From NCBI RefSeq assembly GCF_003606265.1, contig NZ_CP023671.1:2790001-2854000 (forward strand): a DNA stretch of 64,000 nucleotides. The letters run 5' to 3'. The stretch comes from Clostridium septicum (lineage in GTDB: Bacteria > Bacillota > Clostridia > Clostridiales > Clostridiaceae). The notes beneath the pieces were generated by a model. It was not told the origin of the DNA. It did not search any database and saw only the letters and a list, made by a program, of their open reading frames with translations. Made by a program: the position numbers and the translations under genes. The first letter of the stretch is position 1. The number at the start of each line of letters is the position of its first letter. This document shows, in pieces, positions 8,232 to 18,860 of the stretch.

Positions 8232-9893
8232 ATGAGTTTAGAAAAATTAGCTGAAATTATTTTCCCTGGTATTGATAAAACACCAGAGTATTACATTGAA
8301 AAATATCCAAAGAGAGATTTAAAAGAAGGCGCAGTAGTTTGTAGATATGCTCCATCACCAACAGGATTCCAACATATCGGAGGAGTTTTTGCTGCATTAA
8401 TAAATGAAAGATTAGCACGTCAAACAGATGGAGTTTTTTATTTAAGAATAGAAGATACAGATCAAAAGAGAGAAGTAGCAGGAGCTATTGAAGATACTAT
8501 AGCAACTATGCATAACTTTGGAATGGACTTTAATGAAGGAATGACTGGAACGGATACATCAAAGGGAAATTATGGACCATATAGACAAAGTCAAAGAGCA
8601 GAAATATATAAGGCTTTTGCTAAAGATTTAGTTAAGAAGGGGTTAGCTTATCCATGTTTCTGTACTCCAGAAGAGTTAGCAGAACTTCGTGAAAAGCAAA
8701 CAGCTGCAAAAATTACACCAGGATATTATGGCGAATATGCTAAATATAGAAATTTAACTTCAGAAGAAGCTATAGAAAAAATAGAAAAAGGTGAAAGTTA
8801 TATTATAAGACTTAAATCACCAGGAAACATAGAAAATAGAGTAGAATTCCATGACTTAATAAAAGGAGATGTACATTTCCCAGAAAATAATCAAGATATA
8901 GTTTTAATAAAGGGTGATGGGCTTCCTACATATCACTTTGCACATGCTATAGATGATGCATTAATGAGAACTACTCATGTTATAAGAGGAGAAGAATGGT
9001 TATCATCACTTCCAATACATGTTCAATTATTCGATGTTTTAGGATTAGAAAAACCAGAATATGCTCATATTCCAACAATAATGAAAAATGATAATGGATC
9101 AAAGAGAAAATTATCAAAGAGAAAAGATGCTGAAGCAGCAGTTTCTTATTATAAAGAAGTTGGATATCCAATGGTTTCAGTTATAGAATACTTATTAAAT
9201 ATAATAAACTCAACTTTTGAAGAGTGGAGAGCTGAAAATCCTTTAGCAGATTATCATGATTTTGAAATAGCTTTAGATAAGATGAGTAAGAGTGGAGCAT
9301 TATTTGATATAGTTAAGTTAAATGATGTAAGTAAAGAAGTAATTTGTAAGATGAAGCCAGAAGTAGTTTATAATTACTACACAACTTGGGCAAAAGAATT
9401 TGATAAAGAAATGTTTGAATTAGTAACAGCTAATGAAGTTATGACTAAAGAAATATTCAATATAGATAAAGAAGGTCCAAAGCCAAGAAAAGATTTTGCT
9501 AAGTGGGAAGATGTTAAAGAAAAGATATTCTATTTTTATGATGAATTATTTGATAAAGAAACAGCAGAACAAGTAGAATTACCAAAAACATTATCTCTTG
9601 AAAATGCAAAAGATATAATTGAAACTTATGCAAAAGAATTTACTTTTAATGTAGGAAGTCAAGAAGCTTGGTTTGATGAATTAAAAGAAATAGGATTAAA
9701 ATTAGGATACTGTGCAAATAGAAAAGAATATAAGGCTAATCCAGATCAATATAAGGGTATGATTTCAGATGTAGCAGGGGCTGTAAGAGCAGCTTTATCA
9801 CATAGAACTAATACTCCAGATCTTTATACTATAATGCAAATTATGGGAGAAGAAAAAGTAAAGAGTAGATTTAGTAAATTTATAAATCTATAA
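8232..9893 (+). CDS. gltX: Glutamyl-tRNA synthetase (long clostridial form)
   Basis: 553-residue class I aminoacyl-tRNA synthetase that charges tRNA with glutamate. The HIGH-type motif is in [12 protein letters not shown] (about residues 42-53), the glutamate-pocket signature is [10 protein letters not shown], and the KMSKS-type loop is KRKLSKRKD. It is longer than the usual bacterial GluRS of about 480 residues, matching a long form seen in clostridia. The start at 8232 has GGAAGGAAAG upstream. The frame stays open back to 8112 through the leader hairpin, but that extension is not conserved-looking and was excluded. Regulation is by the T-box leader. A separate glnS gene lies 1.4 kb downstream on the other strand. 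Confidence 0.93.
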   Translation: MSLEKLAEIIFPGIDKTPEYYIEKYPKRDLKEGAVVCRYAPSPTGFQHIGGVFAALINERLARQTDGVFYLRIEDTDQKREVAGAIEDTIATMHNFGMDFNEGMTGTDTSKGNYGPYRQSQRAEIYKAFAKDLVKKGLAYPCFCTPEELAELREKQTAAKITPGYYGEYAKYRNLTSEEAIEKIEKGESYIIRLKSPGNIENRVEFHDLIKGDVHFPENNQDIVLIKGDGLPTYHFAHAIDDALMRTTHVIRGEEWLSSLPIHVQLFDVLGLEKPEYAHIPTIMKNDNGSKRKLSKRKDAEAAVSYYKEVGYPMVSVIEYLLNIINSTFEEWRAENPLADYHDFEIALDKMSKSGALFDIVKLNDVSKEVICKMKPEVVYNYYTTWAKEFDKEMFELVTANEVMTKEIFNIDKEGPKPRKDFAKWEDVKEKIFYFYDELFDKETAEQVELPKTLSLENAKDIIETYAKEFTFNVGSQEAWFDELKEIGLKLGYCANRKEYKANPDQYKGMISDVAGAVRAALSHRTNTPDLYTIMQIMGEEKVKSRFSKFINL

Positions 9894-9998
9894 TTTTTCA
9901 TAAGTATTAGAAAACTTGGGGCTATCTTAAAATGGCTAGTCCTAGAAAATATAGCTTATACTTTATAAAAAATAAATTATATAAGTAGATATAACAAA

Positions 9999-10037
9999 AG
10001 CACACGGTAAGAACCTGTAATCTTACTATGTGCTTTT
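9999..10037 (+). terminator. Terminator of gltX, CTTACTA hairpin family
   Basis: 14-bp stem with two wobble pairs, arms 9999-10012 (AGCACACGGTAAGA) and 10021-10034 (TCTTACTATGTGCT), followed by TTTTTT. Confidence 0.85.
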
Positions 10038-10226
10038 TTGTTTCAAAAATATCAAAAATAATTAGTAAATTATAGTTTTAATACAGTACCAAGTTTGTAG
10101 ATTTAAATTATATATTAATCTATACTTATAAATTATTTATATTAATAAGTAATTTAATTAAAGTAATAACAACTTGTTAGAATAGGTTTACATAACGCTA
10201 TGAATAAGTTTTCATTATAAAACTAT

Positions 10227-10275
10227 TTGACAATCAAATAAAAAGTTATATAATATAAAATATACTTTGACAGTC
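10227..10275 (+). promoter_or_regulatory. Promoter and direct repeat upstream of the hydrolase gene
   Basis: TTGACA (10227-10232), 16-base spacer, TATAAT (10249-10254). The decamer TTTGACA(A/G)TC occurs twice, at 10226-10235 and 10266-10275, exactly 40 bases apart. The copies flank the predicted start of transcription, an arrangement that could be an operator pair. Confidence 0.6.
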
Positions 10276-10303
10276 GAAATAAATAATTAACTTAGGAGGA
10301 AAA

Positions 10304-11257
10304 ATGAAAAAGAGAAACAAGATAATACTTAGTATAGTATTAGTGGGATTAATACTATTTTCCACAGTTACTTATATTGTAGGACAAATGGTTTATAATG
10401 GATCAGTAGGATCAAAAACAGAAGTGGCTAAAGATGAAATGATAGATTTTTATAGCAAAAAAGAGGACAAGCGTTTAGAAACTTTAAATAAATATAAGCA
10501 TGAAAAATTATTTGTGAAAAATCCTAAAAATGGATATGACATTGAAGTAATGAATATAAAATCAAATAAAGAAACTAATGATGTAATAGTAATTGTACAT
10601 GGAATAGAAAGTAATTACTATGAAGTTTTAAATTCAGCATTTAATTATTTAGAGAATGGATATAATGTAGTAGTATATAATCAAAGGCATACAGGAGAGA
10701 CAGGTGGAGAAAATTACACTTTTGGTTTATATGAAAGGTTTGACCTAGATGAAGTTGTAAACTATGCAGCAAGTACTTATAAAGATGGTATTTTAGGGGT
10801 ACATGGATTTTCAATGGGAGCTGCCACATCAACAATGCATACTGAGTTAAATGAAGAAAAGAAGAAGGTGGATTTTTACATATTAGATGCACCATATCAT
10901 ACTATGGAAAGTGCTATAAACCTTGGAATAACAGGAAAAGATGTACCTTTAATACCTGTAAAGTTTGCCGAATGGGCAGGAAATCTTTATACAAAAACTA
11001 AAGCAGGTTTTTCATATGATGATATAGAGCCTTATAAAGCAGTTAAAAATATAACAGTTCCTGTAATGCTTATTCATGGAGAAGATGATACTACAACATC
11101 ACCAGGAAGCAGCAAAATTATTTATGATAATATTCCACATGATAAAAAAGAACTATGGCTAATACCAGGATTAAAGCATTGCAAGGCCGATGATCTTATA
11201 CCAGAAGAATATTTCAATAGAATATATAATTTTATAGACAAAAATGTAAGACAATAA
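10304..11257 (+). CDS. Membrane-anchored alpha/beta hydrolase
   Basis: 317 residues. An N-terminal hydrophobic helix (about 7-27) acts as signal anchor, so the enzyme domain is probably outside the membrane. The alpha/beta hydrolase core shows the oxyanion-side HGIES, the nucleophile elbow GFSMGA (Ser about 172), a likely acid in HGEDDTTT and a catalytic His in GLKHCKA. Such proteins are serine esterases or peptidases of unknown substrate (COG1073-like). It is a single gene with its own TTGACA/TATAAT promoter and an AGGAGG site, and is convergent with glnS. Confidence 0.85.
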   Translation: MKKRNKIILSIVLVGLILFSTVTYIVGQMVYNGSVGSKTEVAKDEMIDFYSKKEDKRLETLNKYKHEKLFVKNPKNGYDIEVMNIKSNKETNDVIVIVHGIESNYYEVLNSAFNYLENGYNVVVYNQRHTGETGGENYTFGLYERFDLDEVVNYAASTYKDGILGVHGFSMGAATSTMHTELNEEKKKVDFYILDAPYHTMESAINLGITGKDVPLIPVKFAEWAGNLYTKTKAGFSYDDIEPYKAVKNITVPVMLIHGEDDTTTSPGSSKIIYDNIPHDKKELWLIPGLKHCKADDLIPEEYFNRIYNFIDKNVRQ

Positions 11258-11295
11258 ATCAAAGGGTTGCAGCAAATACTGTAACCCTTTGATTT
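11256..11295. terminator. Bidirectional terminator between hydrolase and glnS
   Basis: Seventeen-base arms at 11256-11272 and 11279-11295 pair with a single wobble. The stem is flanked by A-rich sequence on one side and T-rich on the other, so it can serve both convergent genes. It starts within the last codon of the hydrolase gene. Confidence 0.85.
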
Positions 11296-11296
11296 A

Positions 11297-12961
11297 TTAT
11301 TTATTTAATTTAAATGAGCTCTTAAGAGATACTATTCTATTAAATACTAATTTTTCATCTGTAGTATATTTAGGATCTACATTAAAGAAACCATTTCTTA
11401 TTAATTGGAATTTATCTTGAGGTTTAGCAGTTTTAGCTGCAGTTTCTTCAATAAATCCTTGTAAAACTTCTAAAGAGTTTGGATTTATTTGTTCTAAGAA
11501 GTGTTTACCTTCATTTTCTTTTTCATCATCAAGGATTAGTGGTTCATAAAGTCTAAATTCAGCAGGCTTAGCAGTTTTAGCATCTACCCAATGAATAGTC
11601 CCTTTAACTTTTCTTCCTGTAAATCCTGAACCACTCTTAGTTTCTGGATCATAAGTACAGTGAATTTCTATTAAATTTCCATTTTCATCCTTTATTACAT
11701 CATTACATTTAACAAAGTAAGCTCCCATTAATCTAACTTCATTACCAGGGAATAATCTAAAGTATTTTTTTACAGGAACCTCCATAAAGTCTTCTTGTTC
11801 TATGTAAAGCTCTCTTGAAAATGGAATTTCTCTAGTACCAGCATTTTCATTTTTAGCATTATTAGCTACTGGTAACATTTCAGATTGTCCTTCAGGATAG
11901 TTAGTTATAACTAATTTTAAAGGTCTCATAATAGCCATTGCAGATGGTGCTTTAAGTTGTAAATCTTCTCTTATAAAATATTCAAGCATTTGAGAATCTA
12001 CAATTGAATTAGCCTTTGAAACACCAATTGCATGACAGAAGTTTCTTATAGATTCAGGAGTGTATCCCTTTCTTCTTAAACCAGAAACTGTAGGCATTCT
12101 AGGATCATCCCAGCCATCAACTACTTTTTCATCAACTAGTTGTTTAAGCTTTCTCTTACTCATAACAGTGTTAGTTATATTAAGTCTAGCAAATTCAATT
12201 TGTCTTGGAGTATGATCCATTTCACATTCTTTAACAAACCAATCATAAAGTGGTCTATGATCCTCAAATTCAAGAGTACAAATTGAATGAGTAATTCCTT
12301 CAATAGCATCTTCTAATGGATGAGCAAAGTCATACATTGGGTATATACACCATTTGTCTCCAGTATTATGATGAATTGCATGAGATATTCTATAAATAAT
12401 TGGATCTCTCATATTTATGTTTGGAGAAGCCATATCTATTTTGGCTCTTAAAACTTTTTCTCCATCTTTAAATTCACCTTTTCTCATTCTTTCTAATAAA
12501 TCAAGGTTTTCTTCTACGCTTCTATTTCTGTAAGGACTTTCTTTACCTGGAGCAGTTAAAGTTCCTCTATATTCTTTTATTTCTTCAGATGTTAAATCAC
12601 ATACATAAGCTAATCCTTTTTTTATAAGAAGAATAGCTCTACTATACATTTCATCAAAGTAATTTGAAGCAAAATAAATGTTATCCCAGTTACCACCAAG
12701 CCATTTAACATCTTCTTTAATTGATTCAACATATTCAGTATCTTCCTTTGTAGGGTTAGTATCATCAAATCTTAGGTTAAACTTACCTTTAAATTCGTCA
12801 GCTAATCCAGAATTTAAAACTATTGATTTAGCATGACCTACGTGTAAATAACCGTTTGGTTCAGGTGGAAAACGAGTTATAATCTCGTCATGTTTTTTAC
12901 TTTCTAAGTCTTCTATAACTATGTTTCTTATAAAATTAGATGAATTAATTTCATTTGACAT
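11297..12961 (-). CDS. glnS: Glutaminyl-tRNA synthetase
   Basis: 554 residues, normal GlnRS length. It charges tRNA-Gln directly with glutamine. The class I motifs are present as [16 protein letters not shown] (HIGH region) and VMSKRKL (KMSKS region). The C-terminal half has the two beta-barrel anticodon-binding domains expected of GlnRS (for example [20 protein letters not shown]). The start at 12961 has AGGAGAGGT in front; the longer TTG start at 12982 overlaps that site. It is one of few minus-strand genes in the window, transcribed towards the hydrolase and sharing its terminator. Confidence 0.95.
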   Translation of the reverse strand: MSNEINSSNFIRNIVIEDLESKKHDEIITRFPPEPNGYLHVGHAKSIVLNSGLADEFKGKFNLRFDDTNPTKEDTEYVESIKEDVKWLGGNWDNIYFASNYFDEMYSRAILLIKKGLAYVCDLTSEEIKEYRGTLTAPGKESPYRNRSVEENLDLLERMRKGEFKDGEKVLRAKIDMASPNINMRDPIIYRISHAIHHNTGDKWCIYPMYDFAHPLEDAIEGITHSICTLEFEDHRPLYDWFVKECEMDHTPRQIEFARLNITNTVMSKRKLKQLVDEKVVDGWDDPRMPTVSGLRRKGYTPESIRNFCHAIGVSKANSIVDSQMLEYFIREDLQLKAPSAMAIMRPLKLVITNYPEGQSEMLPVANNAKNENAGTREIPFSRELYIEQEDFMEVPVKKYFRLFPGNEVRLMGAYFVKCNDVIKDENGNLIEIHCTYDPETKSGSGFTGRKVKGTIHWVDAKTAKPAEFRLYEPLILDDEKENEGKHFLEQINPNSLEVLQGFIEETAAKTAKPQDKFQLIRNGFFNVDPKYTTDEKLVFNRIVSLKSSFKLNK

Positions 12962-13296
12962 ATGCGCACCTCTCCTATACAAATTTATAGTTCTATGTTT
13001 AGTTATATACTGTTTAGTTAATTTAAGTTAAATATACTTTTAAAATAAGTATTTACTTATAGAAATTATATAATACTTATTGATTAAATCTTTTAGAAAC
13101 TAAATTAAACATTTTTATTATTATTTAAACAAACATATATCTTATAATTATAATCAAATTTAATATAATTTTAAACTACTATAGTAAAAAAATAAAGATA
13201 TACTTGGTAAAAATGAGGTTTTTATCTATATTTAATAGTAAAATATAGAATTAAAATATGTTATACTACAAAAAAACAGTTAATTAAGGAGAAGAA

Positions 13297-14169
13297 ATGT
13301 TAAATAAAGTTACCGATAGAGTTTATTATATGGATTATGTAGAACAAGGAGACAGGGCTGTAATTGGTTTAGTTATAGGTGATAATTATAGCTTAGTTAT
13401 AGATGGTGGAAATTCCAAAGAGCATGCTGAAAAATTTTTAGAGTATGTATCTAAATTAAATATTCCTAAGATAAAATATTTAGTTCTTACACATTGGCAT
13501 TGGGATCATGTATTTGGAATAAAAACAATTAATGCAATTAATATAGTTCAAAAAGAAAGTAATGAAAAAATAAAATGGTTAAAAACTTTAAAATGGACTG
13601 ATGAAGCTATAGATGAAAGAGTAAAAAATGGTGAAGAAATAGATTTTTGTAGAGAACATATAAAAATTGAAATGCCAAATAGTAATAGAAATATAGAGAT
13701 ACCTTCAGCAGATATAGTATTTAATGAAGAAATAGAAATTGATTTAGGAGGAATAATAGTAAAAGCTATACATATACCTTGTGATCATTCTAATGATTCA
13801 ACAATAATTTGGATACCAAAAGAAAAGGTAACATTTTTAGGTGATGCTTTATATTTAGATATGTATCATGGAGAGTGGAGTTATTCAAGAGAAAAGTTTT
13901 ATCCATTATTAGAAAAGCTAAAGAATCAAAAATCAAATTATTATATTCCAGCACATCATCCTAAATATGATAATAATAGTTTTAATGAATTTGTAAGTTA
14001 TCAAATTTCAATAGGAGATTTAGTTGGAGAAGAAACATCAATTGAAAATGTTAAAAAAGCATTTGAGTTTAAAAATAAAAGAAATCCAAATGAACAGGAA
14101 CTAGAGGATTTAAAAGTTTTTGTAAATGGAAATAGGAAAAACCTTATTATTGACAATTGGACAAAATAA
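13297..14169 (+). CDS. Metallo-beta-lactamase-fold hydrolase
   Basis: 290 residues. The zinc-binding signature is complete: LTHWHWDH (HxHxDH, about residues 66-73), a distal His in IPCDHSNDS, an Asp in FLGDALYLD and a terminal His in IPAHHPKYD. This fold covers many hydrolases (lactamases, glyoxalases, phosphodiesterases) and I cannot assign a substrate. There is no signal peptide, so it is cytoplasmic. AAGGAG precedes the start. It stands alone, with a 74-base gap to the ECF transporter genes. The 335 bases between it and the glnS start are AT-rich and show no other gene. Confidence 0.85.
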   Translation: MLNKVTDRVYYMDYVEQGDRAVIGLVIGDNYSLVIDGGNSKEHAEKFLEYVSKLNIPKIKYLVLTHWHWDHVFGIKTINAINIVQKESNEKIKWLKTLKWTDEAIDERVKNGEEIDFCREHIKIEMPNSNRNIEIPSADIVFNEEIEIDLGGIIVKAIHIPCDHSNDSTIIWIPKEKVTFLGDALYLDMYHGEWSYSREKFYPLLEKLKNQKSNYYIPAHHPKYDNNSFNEFVSYQISIGDLVGEETSIENVKKAFEFKNKRNPNEQELEDLKVFVNGNRKNLIIDNWTK

Positions 14170-14242
14170 TTTTATATTAAAATGTGTATAAATTCTAAAA
14201 AATATATTGAAATTTATACTAATATATTATGGAGTATATATA

Positions 14243-14800
14243 ATGAGATATAAGAAATTATCAATTAAAACAATTGTTGCAATAGGAATAGGATCAGCTG
14301 TTTTTATGATACTAGGAAGGTTTGGTTCAATCCCAACAGGAATACCAAATACTAATATAGAAACTGCATATGCCTTTTTAGCATTAATGGCATTATTATA
14401 TGGACCTTTAGCAGGAATGTTAATAGGGTTCATAGGACATGCGTTAAAAGACATAGTATTTTATGGTTCACCTTGGTTAAGCTGGGTATTAGCATCATCA
14501 GCAGTAGGCTTAATTATAGGTATGTCATGGAGGAAAATTAAAATTAATGAAGGTATATTTGATAAAAAGCAAATAATAATTTTTAATATTATTCAAATTA
14601 TAGCTAATGGAGTAGCATGGTTTTTTGTAGCTCCAACATTAGATATCATTATATATGCAGAGCCAGCCAATAAAGCTTATCTTCAAGGTTTAATTGGAGG
14701 AATATCTAATATGATTACTATTGGAGTGTTAGGAAGTATATTAATATCTAATTATGCAAAAACAAGAATTAAAAGAGGCAGTTTAAAAAGAGAGCCTTAA
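14243..14800 (+). CDS. ECF transporter S component (UPF0397/PF07155 family)
   Basis: 185-residue substrate-binding membrane subunit of an energy-coupling-factor transporter. It shows the UPF0397 signatures [23 protein letters not shown] (about 19-41) and [12 protein letters not shown], with about five hydrophobic segments. S components bind a vitamin or cofactor precursor and dock onto the EcfT/ATPase module encoded directly downstream. The substrate of this family is not certain to me and no riboswitch is visible to reveal it. The start at 14243 is chosen because GGAG lies 8 bases upstream. Confidence 0.88.
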   Translation: MRYKKLSIKTIVAIGIGSAVFMILGRFGSIPTGIPNTNIETAYAFLALMALLYGPLAGMLIGFIGHALKDIVFYGSPWLSWVLASSAVGLIIGMSWRKIKINEGIFDKKQIIIFNIIQIIANGVAWFFVAPTLDIIIYAEPANKAYLQGLIGGISNMITIGVLGSILISNYAKTRIKRGSLKREP

Positions 14801-14810
14801 AATTATACAT

Positions 14811-14841
14811 ACCGGAGATATAGAAACTCTCCGGTTTTTTA
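14811..14841 (+). terminator. Intrinsic terminator/attenuator inside the ECF operon
   Basis: ACCGGAG (14811-14817) and CTCCGGT (14829-14835) form a 7-bp GC-rich stem followed by TTTTTT. It lies between the S-component gene and the ATPase gene, so it probably lowers expression of the energizing module relative to the S component. Confidence 0.8.
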
Positions 14842-14870
14842 ATTTAGGAAGTTGAAATAAGGGGGTCTAT

Positions 14871-16574
14871 ATGAAGAAGCCAATTATAGAGTTTAAGGAT
14901 TTCTCTGTTCAATATATAGTTCAGGAAGAAAAAACTTTGAAAAATATAAATTTAACAATATATGAGGGTGAAAAGGTTCTTATAGTAGGACCATCAGGAT
15001 CAGGAAAAAGTACTATAGCTCATTGTATAAATGGACTTATACCATTTTCTTATGATGCTGAAATTTCAGGTAGTTTAAAAGTTCATGGTAAAGAAACGAA
15101 AAATATGAGCATATTTGAACTTTCAAAGGTAGTGGGAACTGTACTTCAAGATCCCGATAGTCAATTTATTGGGTTAACAGTAGGAGAAGATATTGCATTT
15201 AAGCTGGAAAATGATTGTGTTCCAAATGATAAAATGAAAAGTATAGTAGAACATATATCAAAAATAGTAGATATTAATACTCATATTAATGTAGCACCAC
15301 ATAGATTATCAGGTGGTCAAAAGCAGCGTGTTACTTTAGCCGGAGCTATAGTAGATAATGTAGATATTCTCCTTTTTGATGAGCCATTAGCTAGTTTAGA
15401 TCCTAAAGCAGGTAAAGCATCTATAGAGCTTATAGATGAAATACAAAAAAATAATAATAAGACTATCTTAATTGTAGAGCATAGATTAGAAGATGTTTTA
15501 TATAAAGACGTAGATAGAATTATTGTAATGAATGAAGGACAAATAGTAGCAGATACTAATCCAGATGAATTGTTATCTTCAAACATATTAAAAGATAATG
15601 GAATTAGAGAACCTTTATACATAACAGCACTTAAATATGCAGGATGTAATATAACAAAAGAGATTAAACCATCAAATATAAATAAAATTAATCTTGATAA
15701 TTATAGGGAGAACATAATAAATTGGTACAACTATAATAAAGAGGTTTTAAGAGAGGAAGAGAAATCTACTATATTAGAATTTAACAATGTTTCCTTTGGA
15801 TACTCTAAAAATTTAAAAACTTTAAATAATATAAGTTTTAAAATTAATAAAGGTGATATGGTTAGTATAGTAGGGAAAAATGGTGCTGGAAAATCAACTA
15901 TATCAAAGCTTATATGCGGGTTTTATAAAGAAATTTCAGGGGATATTTTATTTAATGGTAAAAGTTTAAAAAATTATACTATTAAAGAAAGAGCTGAAGT
16001 TATAGGAATGGTAATGCAAAATCCAAATCAAATGATTTCAAAAACAATGATATTTGACGAAGTTGCTTTTGGGTTAAAAGTAAGAGGAGTATCAGAAGAT
16101 GAAATTAAAGAGAGAGTCTTTGAAACATTAAAGATTTGTGGATTATATGAATATAGAAACTGGCCTATATCAGCTTTAAGTTATGGACAAAAGAAGAGAG
16201 TAACAATAGCTTCAATATTAGTTTTAAACCCTGAAATTATAATACTAGATGAACCAACGGCAGGTCAAGATTTTAAAAGATATAATGAAATAATGGAGTT
16301 CTTATTAAAGTTAAATAAAAGAGGTATAACTATAATAATGATTACTCACGATATGCATTTAATGCTTGAATATACAAATAGAGCAATAGTTATAGCGAAT
16401 GGATGTAAATTAGCTGATGACACTTCAGTAAATATTTTAACAGATAAGACTTTAATTAAAGCAGCAAATTTAAAAGAAACATCATTGTATGAATTAGCTG
16501 TTAAATTAGGATTAAATAATCCAAAAGACTTTGTTAAGAAATTTATTAATTATGATAGGAGTGTTAGAAGTTAA
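14871..16574 (+). CDS. Fused double ATPase of an ECF transporter (EcfA-EcfA')
   Basis: 567 residues containing two complete ABC ATPase domains in tandem. Domain 1 (about 1-250) has Walker A GPSGSGKS, signature LSGGQKQR and Walker B LLFDEP. Domain 2 (about 300-530) has GKNGAGKS, LSYGQKKR and IILDEP. Fusion of both ATPases is known for dedicated (group I) ECF systems such as YkoD. The stop codon overlaps the next start (TAATG), indicating translational coupling with EcfT. It powers uptake by the S component encoded upstream. Confidence 0.93.
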   Translation: MKKPIIEFKDFSVQYIVQEEKTLKNINLTIYEGEKVLIVGPSGSGKSTIAHCINGLIPFSYDAEISGSLKVHGKETKNMSIFELSKVVGTVLQDPDSQFIGLTVGEDIAFKLENDCVPNDKMKSIVEHISKIVDINTHINVAPHRLSGGQKQRVTLAGAIVDNVDILLFDEPLASLDPKAGKASIELIDEIQKNNNKTILIVEHRLEDVLYKDVDRIIVMNEGQIVADTNPDELLSSNILKDNGIREPLYITALKYAGCNITKEIKPSNINKINLDNYRENIINWYNYNKEVLREEEKSTILEFNNVSFGYSKNLKTLNNISFKINKGDMVSIVGKNGAGKSTISKLICGFYKEISGDILFNGKSLKNYTIKERAEVIGMVMQNPNQMISKTMIFDEVAFGLKVRGVSEDEIKERVFETLKICGLYEYRNWPISALSYGQKKRVTIASILVLNPEIIILDEPTAGQDFKRYNEIMEFLLKLNKRGITIIMITHDMHLMLEYTNRAIVIANGCKLADDTSVNILTDKTLIKAANLKETSLYELAVKLGLNNPKDFVKKFINYDRSVRS

Positions 16575-17404
16575 TGAATGAAAATATGTTAGGATACATA
16601 AAAGAAGATTCTATAATTCATAATTTAACAGGAGCAACAAAGCTTATATGTTTTATACTTTGGACATTAACTTCAATGTTAACTTATGATACTAGAATAC
16701 TTTTTATAATGTTTATATTTAGTATAGTAGTTTTTAAATTATCTAAAATAAAATTTAAAGATGTTTCCTTTATATTTTATTTTATACTGTTTTTTTTAAT
16801 ATTAAATAATATAGCAATATTTATATTTTCACCTTATGAAGGAGTTAATATTTATGGAACAGAGCATAAACTACTTCATTTAATTGGACCATATAATATA
16901 ACAACAGAACAATTGTTTTATCAACTTAATGTAACTATTAAATATTTTTCAGTAATTCCTATGGCGTTATTATTTATATCTACTACAGAGCCAAGTGAAT
17001 TTGCTTCATCTTTAAATAGAATAGGAATAAGTTATAAAATAGCTTATTCAGTATCAATTGCATTAAGATATATACCAGATATACAAAGAGATTATCAAGA
17101 CATCTCTTTTGCTCAACAAGCTAGAGGAATAGATATGTCTAAAAAAGAAAAATTCATAAAAAGAATAAAAAATATAGCTGCAATACTTATGCCATTAATA
17201 TTTTCTAGTTTAGATAGAATAGAAAAGATAACTTCAGCAATGGAACTTAGAGGCTTTGGAAATAAAAAAAGCCGTACATGGTATAATGCAAATAGATTTA
17301 ATAAAAATGATTATATGGCAATAATAATGGTAATAGTCTTATTTATAGTATCATTAATGATTACTGTAAATAATGGAAATAGATTTTACAATCCATTTGT
17401 ATAA
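16574..17404 (+). CDS. ECF transporter transmembrane coupling protein EcfT
   Basis: 276-residue membrane protein of the EcfT/CbiQ family, with N-terminal hydrophobic segments (about 20-90), a middle segment near 120-140 and a last one near 247-265. The coupling-helix motif AQQARGID (A-R-G) and a second AMELRGFG are the two Ala-Arg-Gly motifs by which EcfT contacts the ATPases. It overlaps the ATPase gene by one base and is followed by a terminator, so it ends the three-gene operon. Confidence 0.92.
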   Translation: MNENMLGYIKEDSIIHNLTGATKLICFILWTLTSMLTYDTRILFIMFIFSIVVFKLSKIKFKDVSFIFYFILFFLILNNIAIFIFSPYEGVNIYGTEHKLLHLIGPYNITTEQLFYQLNVTIKYFSVIPMALLFISTTEPSEFASSLNRIGISYKIAYSVSIALRYIPDIQRDYQDISFAQQARGIDMSKKEKFIKRIKNIAAILMPLIFSSLDRIEKITSAMELRGFGNKKSRTWYNANRFNKNDYMAIIMVIVLFIVSLMITVNNGNRFYNPFV

Positions 17405-17407
17405 TAT

Positions 17408-17443
17408 AAAAAGAGCAGATAATTTGTATTCTGCTCTTTTTTA
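17408..17443 (+). terminator. Terminator of the ECF operon
   Basis: Stem AAAAAGAGCAGA / TCTGCTCTTTTT (17408-17419 and 17430-17441), then T-rich tail. Confidence 0.88.
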
Positions 17444-17596
17444 TTAAGCATAGAAATTAAAAGGAAAATGAAGGAAAGTATAAGTATTAACAAAGTGTTA
17501 AAGATATACAGTAAGTTAATAAATTGACGAATACTATTTTAGCCATATAAAATTATATTAATAAATTAAATATATACTAAATTTAGGGAGGAAACT

Positions 17597-18451
17597 ATGA
17601 AGGGGAGAGTAAAGAGTTTTTTTGCAGCAGTTGGGTATTCGTTTTTATGTGCATTATTACAAGGTATTGTATCTATTATTATTATAATTCCAATAGTTCT
17701 TAGTAGTGCACCAATAAATAATTTTAGTCCAGATAATATTACAAATTTAATTGCACCATTTATGAATTATATTTTAATGGCATCATCAATTGTAACTATG
17801 CTTACGTTATGGATAATTTTCAAATGTAGAAAATTAAATTTAAAAGAAGAGATATTATTAAAGAAAACCAAAAGTTGTAATATCATAGGAGCTATCATAT
17901 TAGGTTTTTTTGCATGGATATTTAATTCATCATGGGTTGGATTTTTACAAACTTTAGATCAATTTAAAGAAGCGTTTAATGTTATGGACCAAATGTTGTC
18001 AGGAGTTGGAAGCGGTAATATTTTTGTAGCAATATTAGTTGTTGGAATTATAGCACCAATTGCAGAAGAATTTATATTTAGAGGTGTTATATATAGAGCA
18101 TTAAAGAAAAATATGAGTATAGTATCTACAATAATAATACAAGCTATACTATTTGGAATTTTTCATGGGAATTTAATACAAGGAATGTACACAATTCCTT
18201 TAGCCTTAGTATTAGGATATGTAACATATAGGACTAATTCATTACTTCCTGCAATTATGATTCATATAGTTAATAATACAGCAGCTACAGTTATGCCTAT
18301 GTTTTTAACTGGAGTTGACATTACAATGCCTTTGGTTATAATATTATTTATTTTAGGTTTATTAGGCGTAATATTACCATTAAGATTTATAATAAAGAAA
18401 AATCCTAAAAAAATAGATAGTTATACGAATATTAATACATCAGTAGAATAG
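17597..18451 (+). CDS. CPBP-family intramembrane glutamic endopeptidase
   Basis: 284-residue polytopic membrane protein with the three CPBP (Abi/CAAX-protease-like) motifs: EEFIFRG (EExxxR, about residues 157-163), FGIFHGN (FxxxH) and HIVNN (HxxxN/D). Enzymes of this family cleave within the membrane; the bacterial roles include bacteriocin self-immunity and unknown maturation functions. There is no bacteriocin gene nearby, so a role cannot be assigned. It is a single gene with a strong GGGAGG site. The 190-base region upstream shows nothing clear besides the ECF terminator. Confidence 0.88.
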   Translation: MKGRVKSFFAAVGYSFLCALLQGIVSIIIIIPIVLSSAPINNFSPDNITNLIAPFMNYILMASSIVTMLTLWIIFKCRKLNLKEEILLKKTKSCNIIGAIILGFFAWIFNSSWVGFLQTLDQFKEAFNVMDQMLSGVGSGNIFVAILVVGIIAPIAEEFIFRGVIYRALKKNMSIVSTIIIQAILFGIFHGNLIQGMYTIPLALVLGYVTYRTNSLLPAIMIHIVNNTAATVMPMFLTGVDITMPLVIILFILGLLGVILPLRFIIKKNPKKIDSYTNINTSVE

Positions 18452-18460
18452 TTATATTAT

Positions 18461-18504
18461 AAAAAGTGAAGTTTTATGATTTTATCAATAAAGCTTCACT
18501 TTTT
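18461..18504 (+). terminator. Terminator of the CPBP gene
   Basis: AAAAAGTGAAG (18461-18471) pairs with CTTCACTTTTT (18494-18504), with a further imperfect inner stem. Confidence 0.8.
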
Positions 18505-18675
18505 ATATTTTACTAGAAAATTAATATATTATGTTTTGATAATAATTCAAGTATATTATCACTAGGAGTTTTTTTGGTAATAATTGAATTAATATCATCA
18601 AGAGTAGCAAATTAATAAACTCCATCGTAATAGAATTTTTCATTTTCTATAAGCAAATATGAATTCATACTAGAT

Positions 18676-18683
18676 GATAATAT
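18676..18683. repeat. Left target-site duplication of the IS256-type element
   Basis: GATAATAT, identical to 20206-20213 at the other IS end. It falls inside the deoR pseudogene at the point where the protein reading is interrupted. Confidence 0.88.
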
Positions 18684-18727
18684 GAGAGAATAGATAATTC
18701 TGTGTAATTATCATTTTTATTATTTTA

Positions 18728-18765
18728 ATATTACTGGAAATTTTCATTTCCAGTAATATTTTTTT
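18728..18765 (+). terminator. Hairpin within the IS left end
   Basis: ATATTACTGGAAA (18728-18740) pairs with TTTCCAGTAATAT (18747-18759), then T7. The T run is on the + strand, so it would stop transcription entering the IS from the flank on the left, protecting it from read-through. Confidence 0.7.
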
Positions 18766-18860
18766 ATATTTAAGAAATACTAATAATGTTTCTTATTACC
18801 TTTTTTAGTATTTCAAAAAAATCTAATAGTATGCATATAATTTATAAAAAGTACAAGCTT

